Positions 22,354 to 35,925 of a stretch of 64,000 nt of DNA are shown one piece after another; within the stretch, counting starts at the first letter, position 1, and each line of letters opens with the position of its first letter. The stretch covers positions 498,001-562,000 of the forward strand of contig JAQFVV010006636.1 in the NCBI GenBank assembly GCA_028023455.1. The letters run 5' to 3'. A model generated the notes under the pieces. The model ran no database searches, was not told the DNA's origin, and saw nothing but the letters and a program-made list of their open reading frames with translations. The translations under genes were made by a program, and so were the position numbers. This stretch comes from Epiperipatus broadwayi. Lineage: Eukaryota; Onychophora; Udeonychophora; Euonychophora; Peripatidae.

Positions 22354-23484
22354 TAAATTGAAATGAAAATTTGAAAATTGTATAAAATTTTAAAAAAAAA
22401 AGTGAAACTTGTATAAAATTCCTTTGTAAATCTGTATAAGATAAAATATAAAGGTGTGAGAAGATCTGTTGTTAATTAGTGACATTCCAACAAACAATAG
22501 TTGGGGAAATCTATAAATAAGGTGGATCAAGATTAGATATTATCTTACTTTCTGTTATCATACTGGGCTAAAGAACTGAGAACATGTGAGATCAGCAGCC
22601 ATGAGTAAAATTAATATTAGCATACTTGTGACTTTGGAGATGCTGGCTAGTGACTTTAAATGGGCATTTGCTCAGTCTCTGCCCACCTGACTTCTAACTT
22701 ACCCAGGGACGAATATCTGCTGTCTTGCCTGCTAAGTAAATTGCCATGTCCAACTGTACTCTGCCTGGAAAGGAAGAAGGAAAACAACTAAGAAACCTGA
22801 AAGCAAGAAAGAAGGAAACAAAACCAAATGCTATAAACTATACCAAGAATGACCCAGCCAACTGGAGTATCTATTACACAACCATCTGTCTCTGCAAAAG
22901 AAGTGGGTGGTGTCCCACAGGACGATCTACAGAGTGTTCAGAGAAATCCTAGGTAAACAATTTGCTATTTCATATATGCATGTATTGATTAATTTTGTGT
23001 TATAAAACCAAACTGAGAATAACTTAGAGCGTGCAATATTTAAAACATAAAAAAAAAGAAAGAACTATTGGTAAAATAGCTATTTTGAGAAAGAGAACAA
23101 TTACTCTTTTTTTTTTCAGACTTTATCAATTATCCATTCAGAAGTTTAAATGTATGTTTTTCTATGTTTATAGACTCTTTGTTATTTTAGATGTGTAAAT
23201 TTATTATATCATTTAACTTGATGATTTTTACTTTTTTGTATTAAACATTATTACTGCTAAATTTAGTTGTCATTTTTGATTTTCTTTCATCAAGCGAACG
23301 AATAATAATATTAAATTAATTTTGGTTAGTAAAATTGAGCCAGTTAACTTTTAATTTAAATAAAGAGAAGGGGAAGGATATGCTAAAGAAATGGAAGGTG
23401 CATAAATGAAATGGGGGGCTGAATACTCATGCAATTTGCTATTATCGGTGGTACTCTTCAAATTTTATAAATATTCCAAACTCT
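22354..23484. other. Unclassified; TATA-like site, no gene
   Basis: CTATAAATAAGG near 22512 with less AT-rich sequence to 22950 looks like an LTR promoter and leader, similar in layout to the TATA regions of the LTRs at 26.5 and 58.1 kb, but no homologous partner was found. The 68-residue frame at 22746-22952 has no motif. Confidence 0.35.
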
Positions 23485-25915
23485 CTTTCATTAAATAATT
23501 ATGGTCTATGTAATCATAGATCAGTGAATGATGTATTTGATAGTTCGAATAAATAAGCTATATCAAATTTATTTATTTCACCTTTACTATATTATTTAAA
23601 ATAATATGTGCACTTCAAGTGAACAATGTTTAAATTACTAAGTGATGATGCTTTAAATGTACTTTTAAAAAGATACAAGTATACCAAATTTATTATGGTA
23701 TTAATGTATAGTAAATTATACTACATTGATTAATGATGAATTTGAAATAACAAGGTAATGTGTGGATAGCAATAACAGTAATATGGGTGATGGCTAGCAA
23801 TAATACCACAGACAACTAGATAAAAAATTCAAAATAAGATTTATTTACACTATTTACAAAATTTTCTTAATAATATAAATAGTTAAACATCTATTTCGAG
23901 AAAACATATATAAAAGAAAGTATATTTTCTTTCGACTACATGTATGGGTGATAAAATAATAAAATACCATAATACCCTTATTGTCCCCATAATAGTTAAT
24001 TAGATTTTCACTACTTTATATTATAAAACAGGTATATTACACTACTTGGCATAAATAAGCATTCCAGTAAAAGATAAGAGTGTTTTCCAAATAATACGGG
24101 CAATTGACAACCTTAATATTTAAATCCAATGCTTGAATCAGCATTTTTCACTATAGAACTTCTTAGCTGTATATAAGAATATGATAATGGCAATTATCAT
24201 ATTAAACACAAATATAAAAATTATTCTTTGATATAATTTGTTTAATATTAATAATATGACATTAGTTAACCATACAATTAGATCCTTATTATTTAATCTA
24301 AATAATTTTTTTAATTATGGGTACAGACTTCAGAAGTCAGATGTATACATGATAAACCATTAAGCATCACATGATCACATTTCCTATACTAGCACATTAA
24401 TTGTTGATAAACAGAGCAAAACTCTCCATACAGTATTGCCACCTGTGCTAAACAGAGTAATCAATGGATGCCAGAAGGCTTGTGCATAAAATCCCTATCC
24501 AATGCCTACTCATCCAATCTCCCCAGACTAGTTTCTGGCTTGTGGCCTTCATCACAGATCCAAAGCTCCTCACTGACGAAGGCCACAAGTCAGAAACTAG
24601 TCAGGGGATATTGGATGAGTAGGCATTAGATAGGAATTTTATGCACAAGCCTTCTGGCATCCATTGATTATTCTGTTTAGCACAGTGGCAATACTGTGTG
24701 GACAGTCTTGATCTGTTTATGTATACATGACATTAACCCTGTCTATGTCCATAAATGATCATGGTGATTACAAAAAAGGCTTTACTGATCCATTGGCAAA
24801 TCACTGCTTGATGAACCTAAATGACAGTACGTATGTGCATATCTCCTGTTATCCTAAACATAAACAAAGTCTTATAATTATTAATAAGTTTTGTTGGTTT
24901 ATCTATAAGTTGTCAATATGGTGCTGCAGCCAAGCTCATACACTATTTGACTTAACGAAACACTATAGATAACAAGTGTCCTTGACTAATTTTACCTTAC
25001 CATTGCCATACACATTTTTAAAATACATAAAATAACTTCACCATACCCAGTGAGAAAATCACTCTGCATTATCCTGAGGGCAAGACACTAAAAGGAGGCT
25101 CTTCACAACAACATTACTTCATTGTGAAATAATATGGCAGATTCCCATACCTTTTTCTTAGGAATAAATGTGTGTATCTTGTCTCAATACAGAGAAACAA
25201 AATATGTGCCTTGAAAATAATATTCTCTAGGGATTGATGATGCTACTTATGCATTCTTTATTTATTTGCCTCAATAAAATTGCTCGTGGAGTAAGTGATG
25301 GGTGAGACTATTCTCTCTCAGCCAATGCATTCTATACATAATACAGTGTTTAAAGCCACTTTATATTTCATATATTCTTCAGATGTACTCTCACAAATCT
25401 TTATCACCACAATGCCAAGATAAACATAATCCTCACATTAAAGCTAAAGATAAATATCTCACTTCCTAATGGATAACTGATAGTGTAATAAACAAGCCAA
25501 CACTTTATAAGTCAAAGGACGAGGAAATATTTTAAAATTATGATAAAATATTTCTACAACAAGAAATACACACACAGTCAAAGAAGCATAGCAAATTATA
25601 TATTAACTTGGACATATATAAAATGCTTATATGGTAATTCTATAATATAAAATAACTATGTTATCCTAAAGAACTATTATTCCACCTTTAATAAGTGACT
25701 CTGTCTGTTTACCCGTAATAAACTGTTCACATATGTAAGAGATGAGTATCTCTATCTTGTAACACTTAGCGTAATAGTAAATTTTAGATCAATCTATAAA
25801 AACAATTATGTGTATATCACTTTCTGTTTACAGACTTATTACAAATTTATGTCATAAAAATATAACCTAATAATATATGAAATTCATATATAAAACTCTT
25901 GATAATATAAACAAT
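23485..25915 (+). repeat. Long unidentified interspersed repeat, copy A
   Basis: It aligns in reverse complement with about 52990-55125. Anchors are ACTAAGTGATGATGC, CCACAGACAACTA, AGATTTATTTACACT, GATTCCCATACCTTT and CCATTGGCAAATCACTGCTTG. Frame-shifted translations of both copies share blocks such as DSHTF.LG, so the ancestor probably coded for protein, but I do not recognise the family. Copy A contains a fold-back insertion at 24400-24722 that copy B lacks. Confidence 0.7.
24400..24722. mobile_element. Fold-back element inserted in the long repeat
   Basis: The arms (about 24405-24556 and 24570-24720) are reverse complements with few mismatches, for example ATCAATGGATGCCAGAAGGC against GCCTTCTGGCATCCATTGAT. 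Near the tip both arms carry GAAGGCCACAAG and CAGAAACTAGTC, preceded in one arm by CTGACGA. This resembles a hammerhead core, but stem III does not close, so no ribozyme is called. The orthologous position in copy B (near 54.24 kb) lacks it. Confidence 0.8.
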
Positions 25916-26062
25916 AACAAAAAAAAAATATTAATGTGATACTCCATTACCTTAGTTCACCCTTTTATGTAACTTTAATATGAACTAAATAATGGGGGAA
26001 TGAAGTCATCCTGGGCACACATTTTATGAACGATGTTTCCATAGTTTTCTTTATATATATAT

Positions 26063-28275
26063 TGTAACGAGCACAGACGTTCGTTACATTGTTTTTTTTT
26101 ATTTATTAAACATGAAAGTAAATTAAAAAGTTCGCATTTAAAAATTTTCTTTAAGAATTAAAAATTGAAATTAAATATCATCTTAAACTCGTATATATTA
26201 AATCGCACAGATAATGAAAAATTATTAAAATAAAACTTTATTAAAGAAAAAGTATTTTAAAACTAAATTTTAAAAAGATTTGGAGATAAAATTATATCTT
26301 TAAATTTATCTTTAAATATATCTTTGATTTGGAAAACAGGTTAATTAATCAGAAATGGAAATGATAAATTTAATTAGTCAAATGTAAAACAGCCTTGGGC
26401 ATTTAAATGTAAAAACATCGGTCAGATAGGAAAACAATAGAAACTTTTAGCAAATGAAATAAATCCATTGTGAAATCGGACCTCAACGAAAAGGATCATC
26501 ACATCGATGACGTAATGTTAAGTCAATCTTTCAAAGTAATATAAAAGGACAAGTTTGGAAATTATTAGTTAGTGATTGATTATTATTGAGAGCTGTGACA
26601 GATATGTGTTAGTGCAGAGGTGAAGGAGAAGGGATTGAAAAAAGACGCACTCTTCAATCTCTTCAGTTCTGCTAAGAAAGAAGGAGAAATGAACTATCAT
26701 TTTCTACATTGAGGACCAACTAAACTAAAAAACCTCCGGATGGGTAAAAATAAATCAGCCAACAGAATACCAATCTTAGGACGGCGTGAGAATTTACGTT
26801 CATGGCGAGCAACGGATAAAATTGGACGTTTTAAAAAACTGTAAGAACTTTATAAATAATGAACATTAAATTAAAACTTTCCATAATTAAATGATTGCAA
26901 TATTATCCTATCTGACCAACGTTATTTATTAATTAGTTATAACTTTATTTAATGTAATTATTTTGTAAAATCATTTCCATTTATTTATTTTTTGTTCTTT
27001 AAGTTTTATTATGATTTCTGTTTTCCGTTAAGTTAAATGATATAAATGTTAAACTTAAGTCGGGCGTGAATGGCTGTATAGATTTGTAAAGTTATATTAG
27101 GGGAGGGTAATCTTAGGTTATTCGTGTCATTGTTAAATTGGGTCAATGGATTGGATATATTGTAGTTAGTAGATGTAGTCGGAGATTTGCTATTGGCAGA
27201 ATTGTTTATATATATGTCGCACTCACCCGTTTGCCTATAGAAGGAATTATAAGACGGAGAACGCAATTCCTTTCTATGGAGTTTTTTTTTATTGTTCTTC
27301 TCGTTAGATAGATGTAATATTCCTATCTGACAAGAATCAATGTCTTCTCTTAATCTTTTTGGTGCTGCCGTATTCCGTATTACATTGAATACATCGATAT
27401 ATCAGATGGATTGATGCCTGTTTGACTACGAATTTTAGCCTAAGGTTAAATAGGGATAGAATGTTTATTTTCAAATTAAAATCTATGTAGTCTATTCATA
27501 CTCGACCCTAAATAAAAATGCATTAAATTTAAGTTGTTTATAGATGCTTGCATGGATTGTTTATCGGTTAACTATGTTTGCGTTTTCATATTTGATCAAA
27601 ATATATAGACATTCGATAAATAATGATACCTTACGGTGAGTATCTAAAATGTATTTATTCGGATGTCTTTTAAGTTATTGGTGACAATGCAAGTATCTTA
27701 TGGTGAATACTATTGGGTTACTTATAAATTTCCCTCTGCAATTGTCGGTACCAATGATTTTATATTTTGATCGTTTATGTTTATTTTGAAATGTTTTTAA
27801 CCATTGTAATCTATGTAACCGATCTATAATCAACGTTATTAAAACAAATTTTTTTTTTATAATTCCATCTGTGCGAACTTAATTAAAATGTAATCTTATA
27901 ATATAATAGAAATTAAAATGTAAATTAAAATCTAAAGTAAAGTTAAAAATACTGTTGAATGTTAAAAGGTAAAACTAATACTAGAACAATTTTAAATTTT
28001 ATATATATATGCGTAAATAAATTTTTGTATGTTAATTACTGGCAGTGGCTTATTTTATTCTTTTTTTATATACACTCTTAGATTATATTATTAAATCTCT
28101 GCTATTCCACTGAGCTAGTGACATGGGCTAATGACCGGATGCAAAAAAATGAAAAAAAAAATTCTTTTTTTTTTTGACTTACGTATCTGCCTACTCTATA
28201 AATTTTTCTAGGTTCAAATGCCTAGATGGCGCCCGTAGTGCAGATATGTTAAGTAATATTTGCCGGATCGTTACA
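26063..28275 (+). mobile_element. Candidate solo LTR, family 1, copy 1 (2.2 kb)
   Basis: It starts TGTAACGAGC and ends GGATCGTTACA, giving an 8-bp inverted terminus (TGTAACGA/TCGTTACA), with (TA)n on both sides. It matches 60817-62688 across its length. Likely promoter features are TGACGTAATG (about 26508) and ATATAAAAGG (about 26540), with AATAAA downstream near 27510. No coding frame is present. The 3' end carries CCTAGATGGCGCC. No gag or pol lies next to it, hence solo LTR; the plus orientation follows from the TATA-to-AATAAA order. Confidence 0.65.
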
Positions 28276-28289
28276 ATATATATATATAT

Positions 28290-29660
28290 TGTACCATTTA
28301 TTTATATATGGTACAAATATATTTGAATTCGGTAATATATTTAAAAGCTAAAAAAAAGAAAAGTCTTATTAAAAACATGCAATTAATTTTTTTTTAGTTT
28401 GTATAATTTTTTTTAAAACATACACTGTAATTAAAAATAAAAGTTAAAATTGGAAAGAATAAATGACATGCAGATTACTACTCCAGATAAATTTTAAAAA
28501 ATTCCAAAAGTAAAAAGATTACAATTAGAAAATCTTTTTAGGTAATTAAAGATGGCAGAATTATGCTAAAAAGATAAAGACTTTGTAACATAAATTTGAT
28601 ACAGAATGTACAAGATTATAAACCTAAGTGCCATGATGATAATAACATGTGCAGAAGTTTCAAAACTGGATCAAGGTATAAAAAGAAGAGGACAACTTCG
28701 ATCTGGGTCTTTCATTTATATGCTGGTTATTTATTCTTAGAGTGGAGGTTTCCACGAGAGTGATCTGTTGCCATGAAATGCGTTTGCACAGGAACACTAC
28801 TCATTTGCTGAATGAAGTTGTCACACAAGAATGGAAATGAAGCCATGTGACCACCGTCTTTTGTAGCGAAGGTCATCACAAGCGAGTTACTTGCTTCAGC
28901 TACGGAATGGACCAGATGCTGGCAGGAGAGACCAATTATAAGCTCAGGATCCCATAAACCTTTACAAACTTATCAGTAAGCTAAGCTACTCATATCTTAA
29001 TAGTGACTAAATTAAGTTTGCACAATACCATAATATAAACTTGTGATATAACCCTGATAGTGACATTCCCTGATTTATGAGACATTTTGATCCATGGATT
29101 GTTTTATGAAGAGAGAACAGAAAAGAATGGACTGTGAATTGGGTAAAGTGATTATCTGGATTAGCATGCGTGCCCTTTCTAATTTTATTTAACTAATTTA
29201 TCTTAAAAATAATTTTATTTGTTACAATAAAATATTTTGCTTTCATCAACATTTTCATTTGTGCATTATTAAATTTTAATTATTTATTTTAGTCTCTTAG
29301 AATTTGAACGTATACTTACCCTTTGCCAATATTTATTAATTATGCTCTGGGAATAAAATTTAGAAAATAATCTTAGTTAGAGTAAACTATGACCTAGATT
29401 TTTTTTAAATCATTTTTCTTTTTAATTTTTGAGACACAATGCGCCAGATTTCAGTGGATTCGTATATGAATCCTGGCATCCTTATAAATGGAAATAAAAA
29501 GCTGAGTCTGTCGATAGCATAATCATAACAATTCCTAGGTAGAGCTGATCAGGAAATATAGTTATGTTTTTTAGAAATAAGAATGAAACATTTTTTTCTT
29601 TTTAATAAACTTGCGCATTTATTGCATACAAAGATCTAGAGAGCAAGATGCAACGTTACA
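28290..29660 (+). mobile_element. Candidate solo LTR, another family (1.4 kb)
   Basis: It begins TGTACCAT after (TA)n, with a hairpin back to ATGGTACA at 28307-28316, and ends GCAACGTTACA before another (TA)n. TATAAAAAG at 28677-28685 would be the TATA box, followed by a less AT-rich transcribed-type region. No second copy in the window, so boundaries rest on the terminal pattern alone. Confidence 0.45.
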
Positions 29661-32349
29661 ATATATATATATATATATTAATATAAACAAATAAGGCCTT
29701 TTAAAAATTTTATGGAAACAAAATCTTATTTAAAAAACGCTTCAAAATCTTTCTGCATAATTTTTATCTAAAAGTTTAAGCTATATAGCAGGAGTATTCA
29801 GTTTAACAATAAGAGCAACAACTTTTTCAAATGCATTTATTGATTTTCCTTTTTTTTGTTCACAGCAATTCTAATAATCCAGAATGGTCTGAGTCTTTTA
29901 AAACATTTTTTTTTCTTTTTTTTTTCCGTTTACATTTCAAGATATTGAGATCAATTCCTGTGTCCCACCATAGTTATAACAAAGTAGACATTTATTATGT
30001 TTTGATTTCTATAATATTAAATATTATATTGTCTTTGAGATATAATAATTTCCATTACCTATTAGCACCATAATTTAAACATTTTATTTGCATTTATCTG
30101 TATAGAATACATCTTTTAATTTTCATTTTTACTGATTGGGGAAAAAGTAACATTACAATAGATTAGCCAGACAATCTTCTTTTGTTTAATAAAACAATAA
30201 TATATAGAATAAGTTCCCACATTTATAAATCAATTAACTTTTTTTCATTTCAATTATTATTAATTTAAGCTTTCTACCAATTCTCAAGGAGATATTTATA
30301 TAGTTATATTTTTATCAATATTTGTAAATATTTCTTAACTCAAACTATGATTTGTTATTTTCCTTTATAAATCGTTACATCAATTAGGTTGAAATTACAA
30401 ATATAAACATCCTTTGCATTTGTCAACAGTGTAATCGTTTTAGACTTATGTTTTCGATAACCAGTATCAGACGATAGTTGTTTTCTTTAATCAAATTAGA
30501 TAGTATATAGGTTTCCACGTTTATAAATTGGTCAAATATTATGCTATTTGAAATAAATATTCACTTGATTAAATTACAAGTTCAAAAGTTTATCCAAATT
30601 ATTATCACGATGATATCTCAAAAACAAAATGTATATATATATATGAGAGCATGGTAGTGTTTTTGTTTAGATTTAAATAACTTACACAGAACTTTTAGAT
30701 TTATATAATGATTAAAGTGATTATATGCAAAACAAACTTTATGCTTACTATTTGTCCCAGTTTAAGCCTGAAATCCCATCTTGTAATATACTGATTTATT
30801 AATATGGTTTCCATTTTCCTTCCAGTATGATTTTGTTGATTTTTAATCAATAGATTAGTAGGTCATAAATGTATAAAAGGGTAAAAGTTTCTATTCCATA
30901 ACTGTAAAACTACAATCTCATTGGATTTTGTTCAATTCAAAAGTGTTGTTGTTAAATTTTCAGCTTTTTCTTGTTTTTTTTTTTTTTTTTTTGAAGTTAG
31001 CAGGTGTAAATTGTTGAAGTCCTGTATCTGATTCCTATTTTCAGATTCCCCTCCTGCAAACTCTGTTAAGTTATTTATAACACGACAGTGTGCATATAAT
31101 TAATATTACTCCATCTACCTTCATTTTTCGTAACTACCCAGAATATTCAATACTGTTTTAATCAACTATAAAAATATGCTTAAGGAATTGACTACAATTA
31201 TTCATTTACAAGGTTTACAAATTTAATTTTTCCAATTACTTTTCAACAATAATAAAATAGCAAACATATATATATACCCACAAATTAATAATAATACTGT
31301 TAAATTATCATTTTCTACATATAAATTATTTTTAATTGACAAGTTAGTACCAGACACAAGCAAGGATGTAATTGAACTCCAATACGTACAAGTTTCCATG
31401 TAGAATAAATTATATATTCTGATCATTACGTCCATCCACTAATATTTTATTACATTAACAGAATGAATAATCAGCTTGGTTCAGATGAAAAATGACAAAC
31501 AATAAAATTATTAAAAACAACAATAACTTTAATTAAATAATAAAATTATATGATAATAACAAAATTTATTTACATATTTAAAATGAAGAAAATCGTATGG
31601 AGATTATGCTTAAGAGAGAAAAAATATTTGTAACTTACAATCTTTTTCAGAACAGCTATAGAAAGTTCAGTTAATTTACTTTAATATCTTTGTGAGTTCA
31701 CTAATATATTTTGTATCTGTAAAGGTGGGAATATTGTCATTAATCATTAAATTTTAATATCTGCTAGCATTAAAATATTTTAGCCTCTTTTGATTCATTA
31801 GGAGACAGTTTTCTTATGAGAGTTTTCATTGCAGATTAATTTACAGAAGTACATTCCTACGTGATAATCACTTTAGATGACTAGTTTCCCCTTTTTTGGC
31901 CAGTAAATGTCAAATATTTCTTCATCATTTAATATTCTGACTAGATCGGCAGAATCAAGATTAATTTTTAAAGCATTCCCTTCCCTCTGCTACAATTCTG
32001 GATAGATCAGGTAAAACTATCTGAACTGTTTCATACTCCATAATATGCATGATATTAATTTTAATATCCTTAAAATAATTTTTTTGACTTCTTTATAGTC
32101 AATGATTGGATTAGAAAAGTGGTTACAATTCCTATTGTTTCTTGAAATGCAGTCGATTTTAGAATGCTTCTTTTGGTACTCATAACAACGTTTTTGTTTT
32201 TTAAAAAAAATGTTATTCATTTTAAAAGATGGAAAATAAAAACACATTTTATTTTTCACTTATATTTAACATTTTAAAACCACTTTAAAAATTACTGTAT
32301 ATCCACATCTTTTAATATTTTGTTATAATATTGTTAAGAAAAGTATGCT
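29661..32349. other. No gene seen; probable LTR body at the right
   Basis: Strongly AT-rich, no recognised domain. The right end may be the body of an LTR on the minus strand that starts at 32374, but its far end was not found. Confidence 0.4.
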
Positions 32350-32374
32350 TGTAAACTCAGACGTGAGGGTTACA
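32350..32374 (-). other. LTR-type terminus with hairpin
   Basis: TGTAA...CTCA folds onto TGAG...TTACA around GACG, ending exactly where ATATGTATGT begins. On the minus strand this reads TGTAACCC at the element end, the same pattern as the other LTR starts. Confidence 0.4.
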
Positions 32375-32375
32375 A

Positions 32376-32960
32376 TATGTATGTATACAATGAGATAAAA
32401 AGATAAATGTTTGACACAGTTTGAGAAAGAGATAGTTACAAAAGATAAAAAGTAAATAGTGAAAATGATAATCAAAATCTAAATGCAAATGACAATGGTT
32501 AATAAGACAAATAAAAATATTCAGATAAATAGATTATTAAGAAAAAAACAAAAATTGCAAAGACAAAAATGTATAAATGAAAGAATAAATAGAGAAAAAA
32601 TAAAAGGTAGAAACATTGTTATGGATGAAAAACTAGACCAGTAGATACTTAAAAGTAAAAATACTAGAAGAATTGATTTAAAAAATGAGATAGAATGAAC
32701 GATGGTTGGTTAGAAAGATAAATAATATAAACACAAATAAATATAAAATATATATTTAGGCAATAATGTGTGATCAATGAAAAAATCTTCATAAATAGAT
32801 GGAAAAGTAGATAGATTGTTTAAAATAGATAAGCAGATTCATAGAAAGTGAAACAAATAGAGGAACATAGATACACCGATATATAAAAGGACACATTGAT
32901 AACAAAGATGAAAAAGTGATAAACAAGTGGAAACATAAATTTGACATTGACTTATTTCTA
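32376..32960. repeat. Purine-rich degenerate simple repeat
   Basis: About 580 bp of imperfect AGATAAA, AATAAATA and GAAAAT units on the plus strand, probably an eroded GATA/AAAT microsatellite. Confidence 0.6.
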
Positions 32961-33045
32961 AGTTCTAACAGATGCCAGCTATGGTTTTCTGAACAATGTG
33001 AACGATTCTGAAGTTAATTTTTAAATTTTTTTATACTTGTATTGA

Positions 33046-33255
33046 ATGCCTAACAGGTTTCTGAAAAAAATTCAAGGGAAATCGATCGATCCTGGTAAAA
33101 TAGTTGACATATTTAAAGACATGCTAGATCATACTAATGTGTATATGATGTTGGACAATTATACAAAAAGAACCATGTCTTGGAGCTTGATGTGTTTGGG
33201 TGCAGTCATTGATCATTTGAACAAAACATTACATGTGCTTTTCGGACATTTATAA
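33046..33255 (+). other. Unrecognised 69-residue open frame
   Basis: It reads MPNRFLKKIQGKSIDPG... and ends ...LNKTLHVLFGHL. Codon composition is less AT-biased than around it, and CTAACAG precedes it like a splice acceptor. I do not recognise the family; an exon or TE fragment is possible. Confidence 0.2.
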
Positions 33256-33324
33256 AATGTTTAGCCCATCTGTATAGAAACGGTTGAAATACGTTTTATA
33301 AAACCGGAAAATTAATTCCAACAA

Positions 33325-33765
33325 GAGGGAGCATTTCAAAATTTTATAGTATTATAAATAAACTCTACTTATTGGAAAAGTTTGCGGATTGTTTGGTAAC
33401 GGAAGTTTTCATCAGAACTTAAAATAAATACATTAAATGGTGAAATTTCAATGTTAAAATATGTCCATAATGTTGCATTATATATATATAATTTAGAATT
33501 ATCAATTTAAAACAAAACTGAAATAGACACATCACTATAAATAAAAATATATATTTAATGTATTAATCCAACTTTTCTTCCTTATTTGAAACTTATTAAG
33601 ATGTTTCTTTTAACATAATCACATGACCAGCTACCGTACACACCTCCACCCGTCGGACTTTATTTGCATTATATTACAACAAGTACGATTAATAAAATAC
33701 TTGCATGTAGGTAAAAATGACTGAACATATTACAATCTTTTTTATTCAAATTTTGGTTTAAATTG
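33325..33765 (+). repeat. Dispersed repeat, copy 2 (first at 1.9-2.3 kb)
   Basis: Same-orientation diverged match to 1925-2335, for example GAAACTTATTAAGATGTTTC, ATAATCACATGACCA, TTTATTTGCATTATATTACA. No ORF. Confidence 0.65.
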
Positions 33766-34524
33766 ATTATTTTAAACTGACAATAAGCATCAAAAGTTCA
33801 AAAAAGAAACGTACATATTTAATCAACTACATTCTCATGGAATTCTATAACATAATAATTATTATAAAAGAAGAATTGTAATTTTTTAAGATATTAGTAC
33901 ATATTGCATAAGATTCAATTAGCCTTACTCAAACATTGTTGGATACAAAGGTATTAACTTTGCAAACTTACTATTGAATATTGAATAGCATTTTAATTTG
34001 AAACTTACAAACTTAATATAAAACTTGAATTTAACTTTTTTAAACTCTCTATGGATTGAACTATTTTAAACATTTAACAGACACATTGCTATAAGTAAAA
34101 TATGTGTTTACGGAGATTTTATATTATTAAGGAGTTTTGCATAACACTTGGATATGACTATTATTAACATAAGATTTATATTAAGAATTTGCTATGAAGA
34201 AACGTGGTATTGTAAATGCAAAGAACTGTCATAAAATCATAAGAATTGTTTAATGACAAAAATTCAGATGAATGAGAGGATAAAAATACAGACCCTCCCC
34301 CACCAACACACAGAATTACTTAAATTAATTAAACCTATGCTAAATCATCATTTTTTGCTTTATTGCATCATCCTTTACGTCAATTATCTTATAATTTCCA
34401 GTGTCTAATAGATTCTACCAGTAATATGAAATACAATAATTTAAACTTTAAACACTTATAATACGATTATTTTGAAATATACATATATATACACACATTT
34501 ATTAATAAGCGCAACAAACTCTCT
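33766..34524. other. No gene seen
   Basis: AT-rich; nothing recognised. Confidence 0.5.
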
Positions 34525-34640
34525 AGTTCTTGTCAAGCATTGGTGGTCGAGAGGTCCGCGTTAGCTGCTTTACAAGCAACTGTCCCGGGTTAGCAGGTTT
34601 GCTTCCCGGCTGATGCTATGACGCATGAGAAAAAAAAAAA
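34525..34640 (+). mobile_element. tRNA-derived SINE or retro-tRNA with A-tail
   Basis: An A-box TGGTCGAGAGG (34544-34554) and a B-box GGTTTGCTTCC (34596-34606) lie about 42 bp apart, as in class II (Leu/Ser-like) tRNA genes. No complete cloverleaf is evident; the acceptor ends do not pair well. A run of 12-13 A (34628-34640) follows. AGTTCTT occurs on both sides as a possible short target duplication. This suggests a short SINE moved by a LINE. Confidence 0.6.
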
Positions 34641-35800
34641 CACTACAGTTCTTTTAAAAATTAAATGATAATATGTAATATGTTTGTGTACACGTATAAA
34701 GATATTTCAAACATCCAATAATTTATTACCATTTTAACCTTATATTATTTACAATTTTGTTATTCCTATTAGAATATCATTATTATTCTGCAATATCAAT
34801 TCTAAGTTAATCTTTGAAACAATTATTTCAAATAACTATTTTTGTTCTCTGGCTAATTTCCATAATAAGAAAGATTGCGATTTTCTTTCGATGGTGTGAG
34901 GTAATGCGTTAGGTGTCAAATATTTCTTCCAGAAATTCTGTCAGCTATGTTACATTTACCTTCCATCAAAATTTTTTACATACAACAACAATAGTATCTA
35001 CTTCCTATTCATTACTCCATTATTTTCTTATCACAGTTTTAATTTTATTGTTTCTGTCCTATTACAGTAAAACCCTATATAATAGTACTAATTTAAGTTA
35101 ATATTCCAAAATGTTATTATCAGACATAAAATAATAATCAATCTTTTTTCCACTTAAATAGCATTATCTTCAATTTTTTTCGATTTTTTAAACAATTTAG
35201 CTTGACCTTCTTTTATTATCCTGAATTCCTAAATAAGTGTATAAAACCACTGTCATTCAGATATAAATATGATCTACAATCCAAATCCTTCAATTTTGCC
35301 TTTATTTTCTGTTACTCAAGATTCATTTTCTTGCAGCTAATATTAAAAAATTATATCTAATGTTACCATGCTAATTATTATACTTTATATTTTTTTTTTT
35401 AACTCCAAAGTATTCTGTCATATTATTTTTTCACAAGTCAAACTCCTTTCCTGTCTGAAAATTATCTATATGTATCTACCCATTGTAAATATGGATCTGT
35501 ATTCCATACTTTACACATTTATACCAATTTTATATAAATACATGATTATTGGTATTTTTATTTGCTTTGTATGTTATAGAATGTTTATAGCCCACATGTT
35601 TTTTAATCCAGTGAACTTCGAATTAGTCAGAACTGTATAATAATTTAATTGAATAAAGCTTTGTGAAAATTACAGGGGAGTAGACTATTGAAAACATTTC
35701 ATACCATATTAAATGTTTGGCCTACTGTTATATATATATATATATCCAAGATAAAATGATTTGAATGCCTTCTCTTGTAGTAGCATTTATCATAAATAAA
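34641..35800. other. No gene seen
   Basis: AT-rich with chance frames (34913, 35368). A (TA)n tract lies near 35733. Confidence 0.5.
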
Positions 35801-35807
35801 AAAAAAA

Positions 35808-35925
35808 AGCTTGTTTAGAGCTATTAGCACGCTCTTAATTTTATATATATATATATTGCAAAAAATATAGAATATTAATATGGAGGTATTTGTTTTTAAA
35901 AACAAATTCCTCCATATATATATAT
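35808..35925. repeat. Penelope-type fragment and palindrome next to the LTR element
   Basis: AGCTTGTTTAGAGCTATTAG matches the 18.1-kb terminal repeat. ATATGGAGG (near 35879) is inverted at CCTCCATAT (35909-35917) around TTTGTTTTTAAAAACAAA. A (TA)n then abuts the LTR at 35926. Confidence 0.55.

Noticed and set aside
22746-22952. 68-residue frame as a host gene
   Set aside because: No motif, no partner exon, and located in LTR-like noncoding sequence.
24500-24610. Hammerhead ribozyme in the 24.5-kb fold-back
   Set aside because: CTGACGA and GAAAC are present, but stem III does not close and the cleavage triplet is lost.
34541-34612. Functional tRNA-Leu or tRNA-Ser gene
   Set aside because: Acceptor stem ends do not pair, and an A-tail with possible target duplication favours a retroposed copy.
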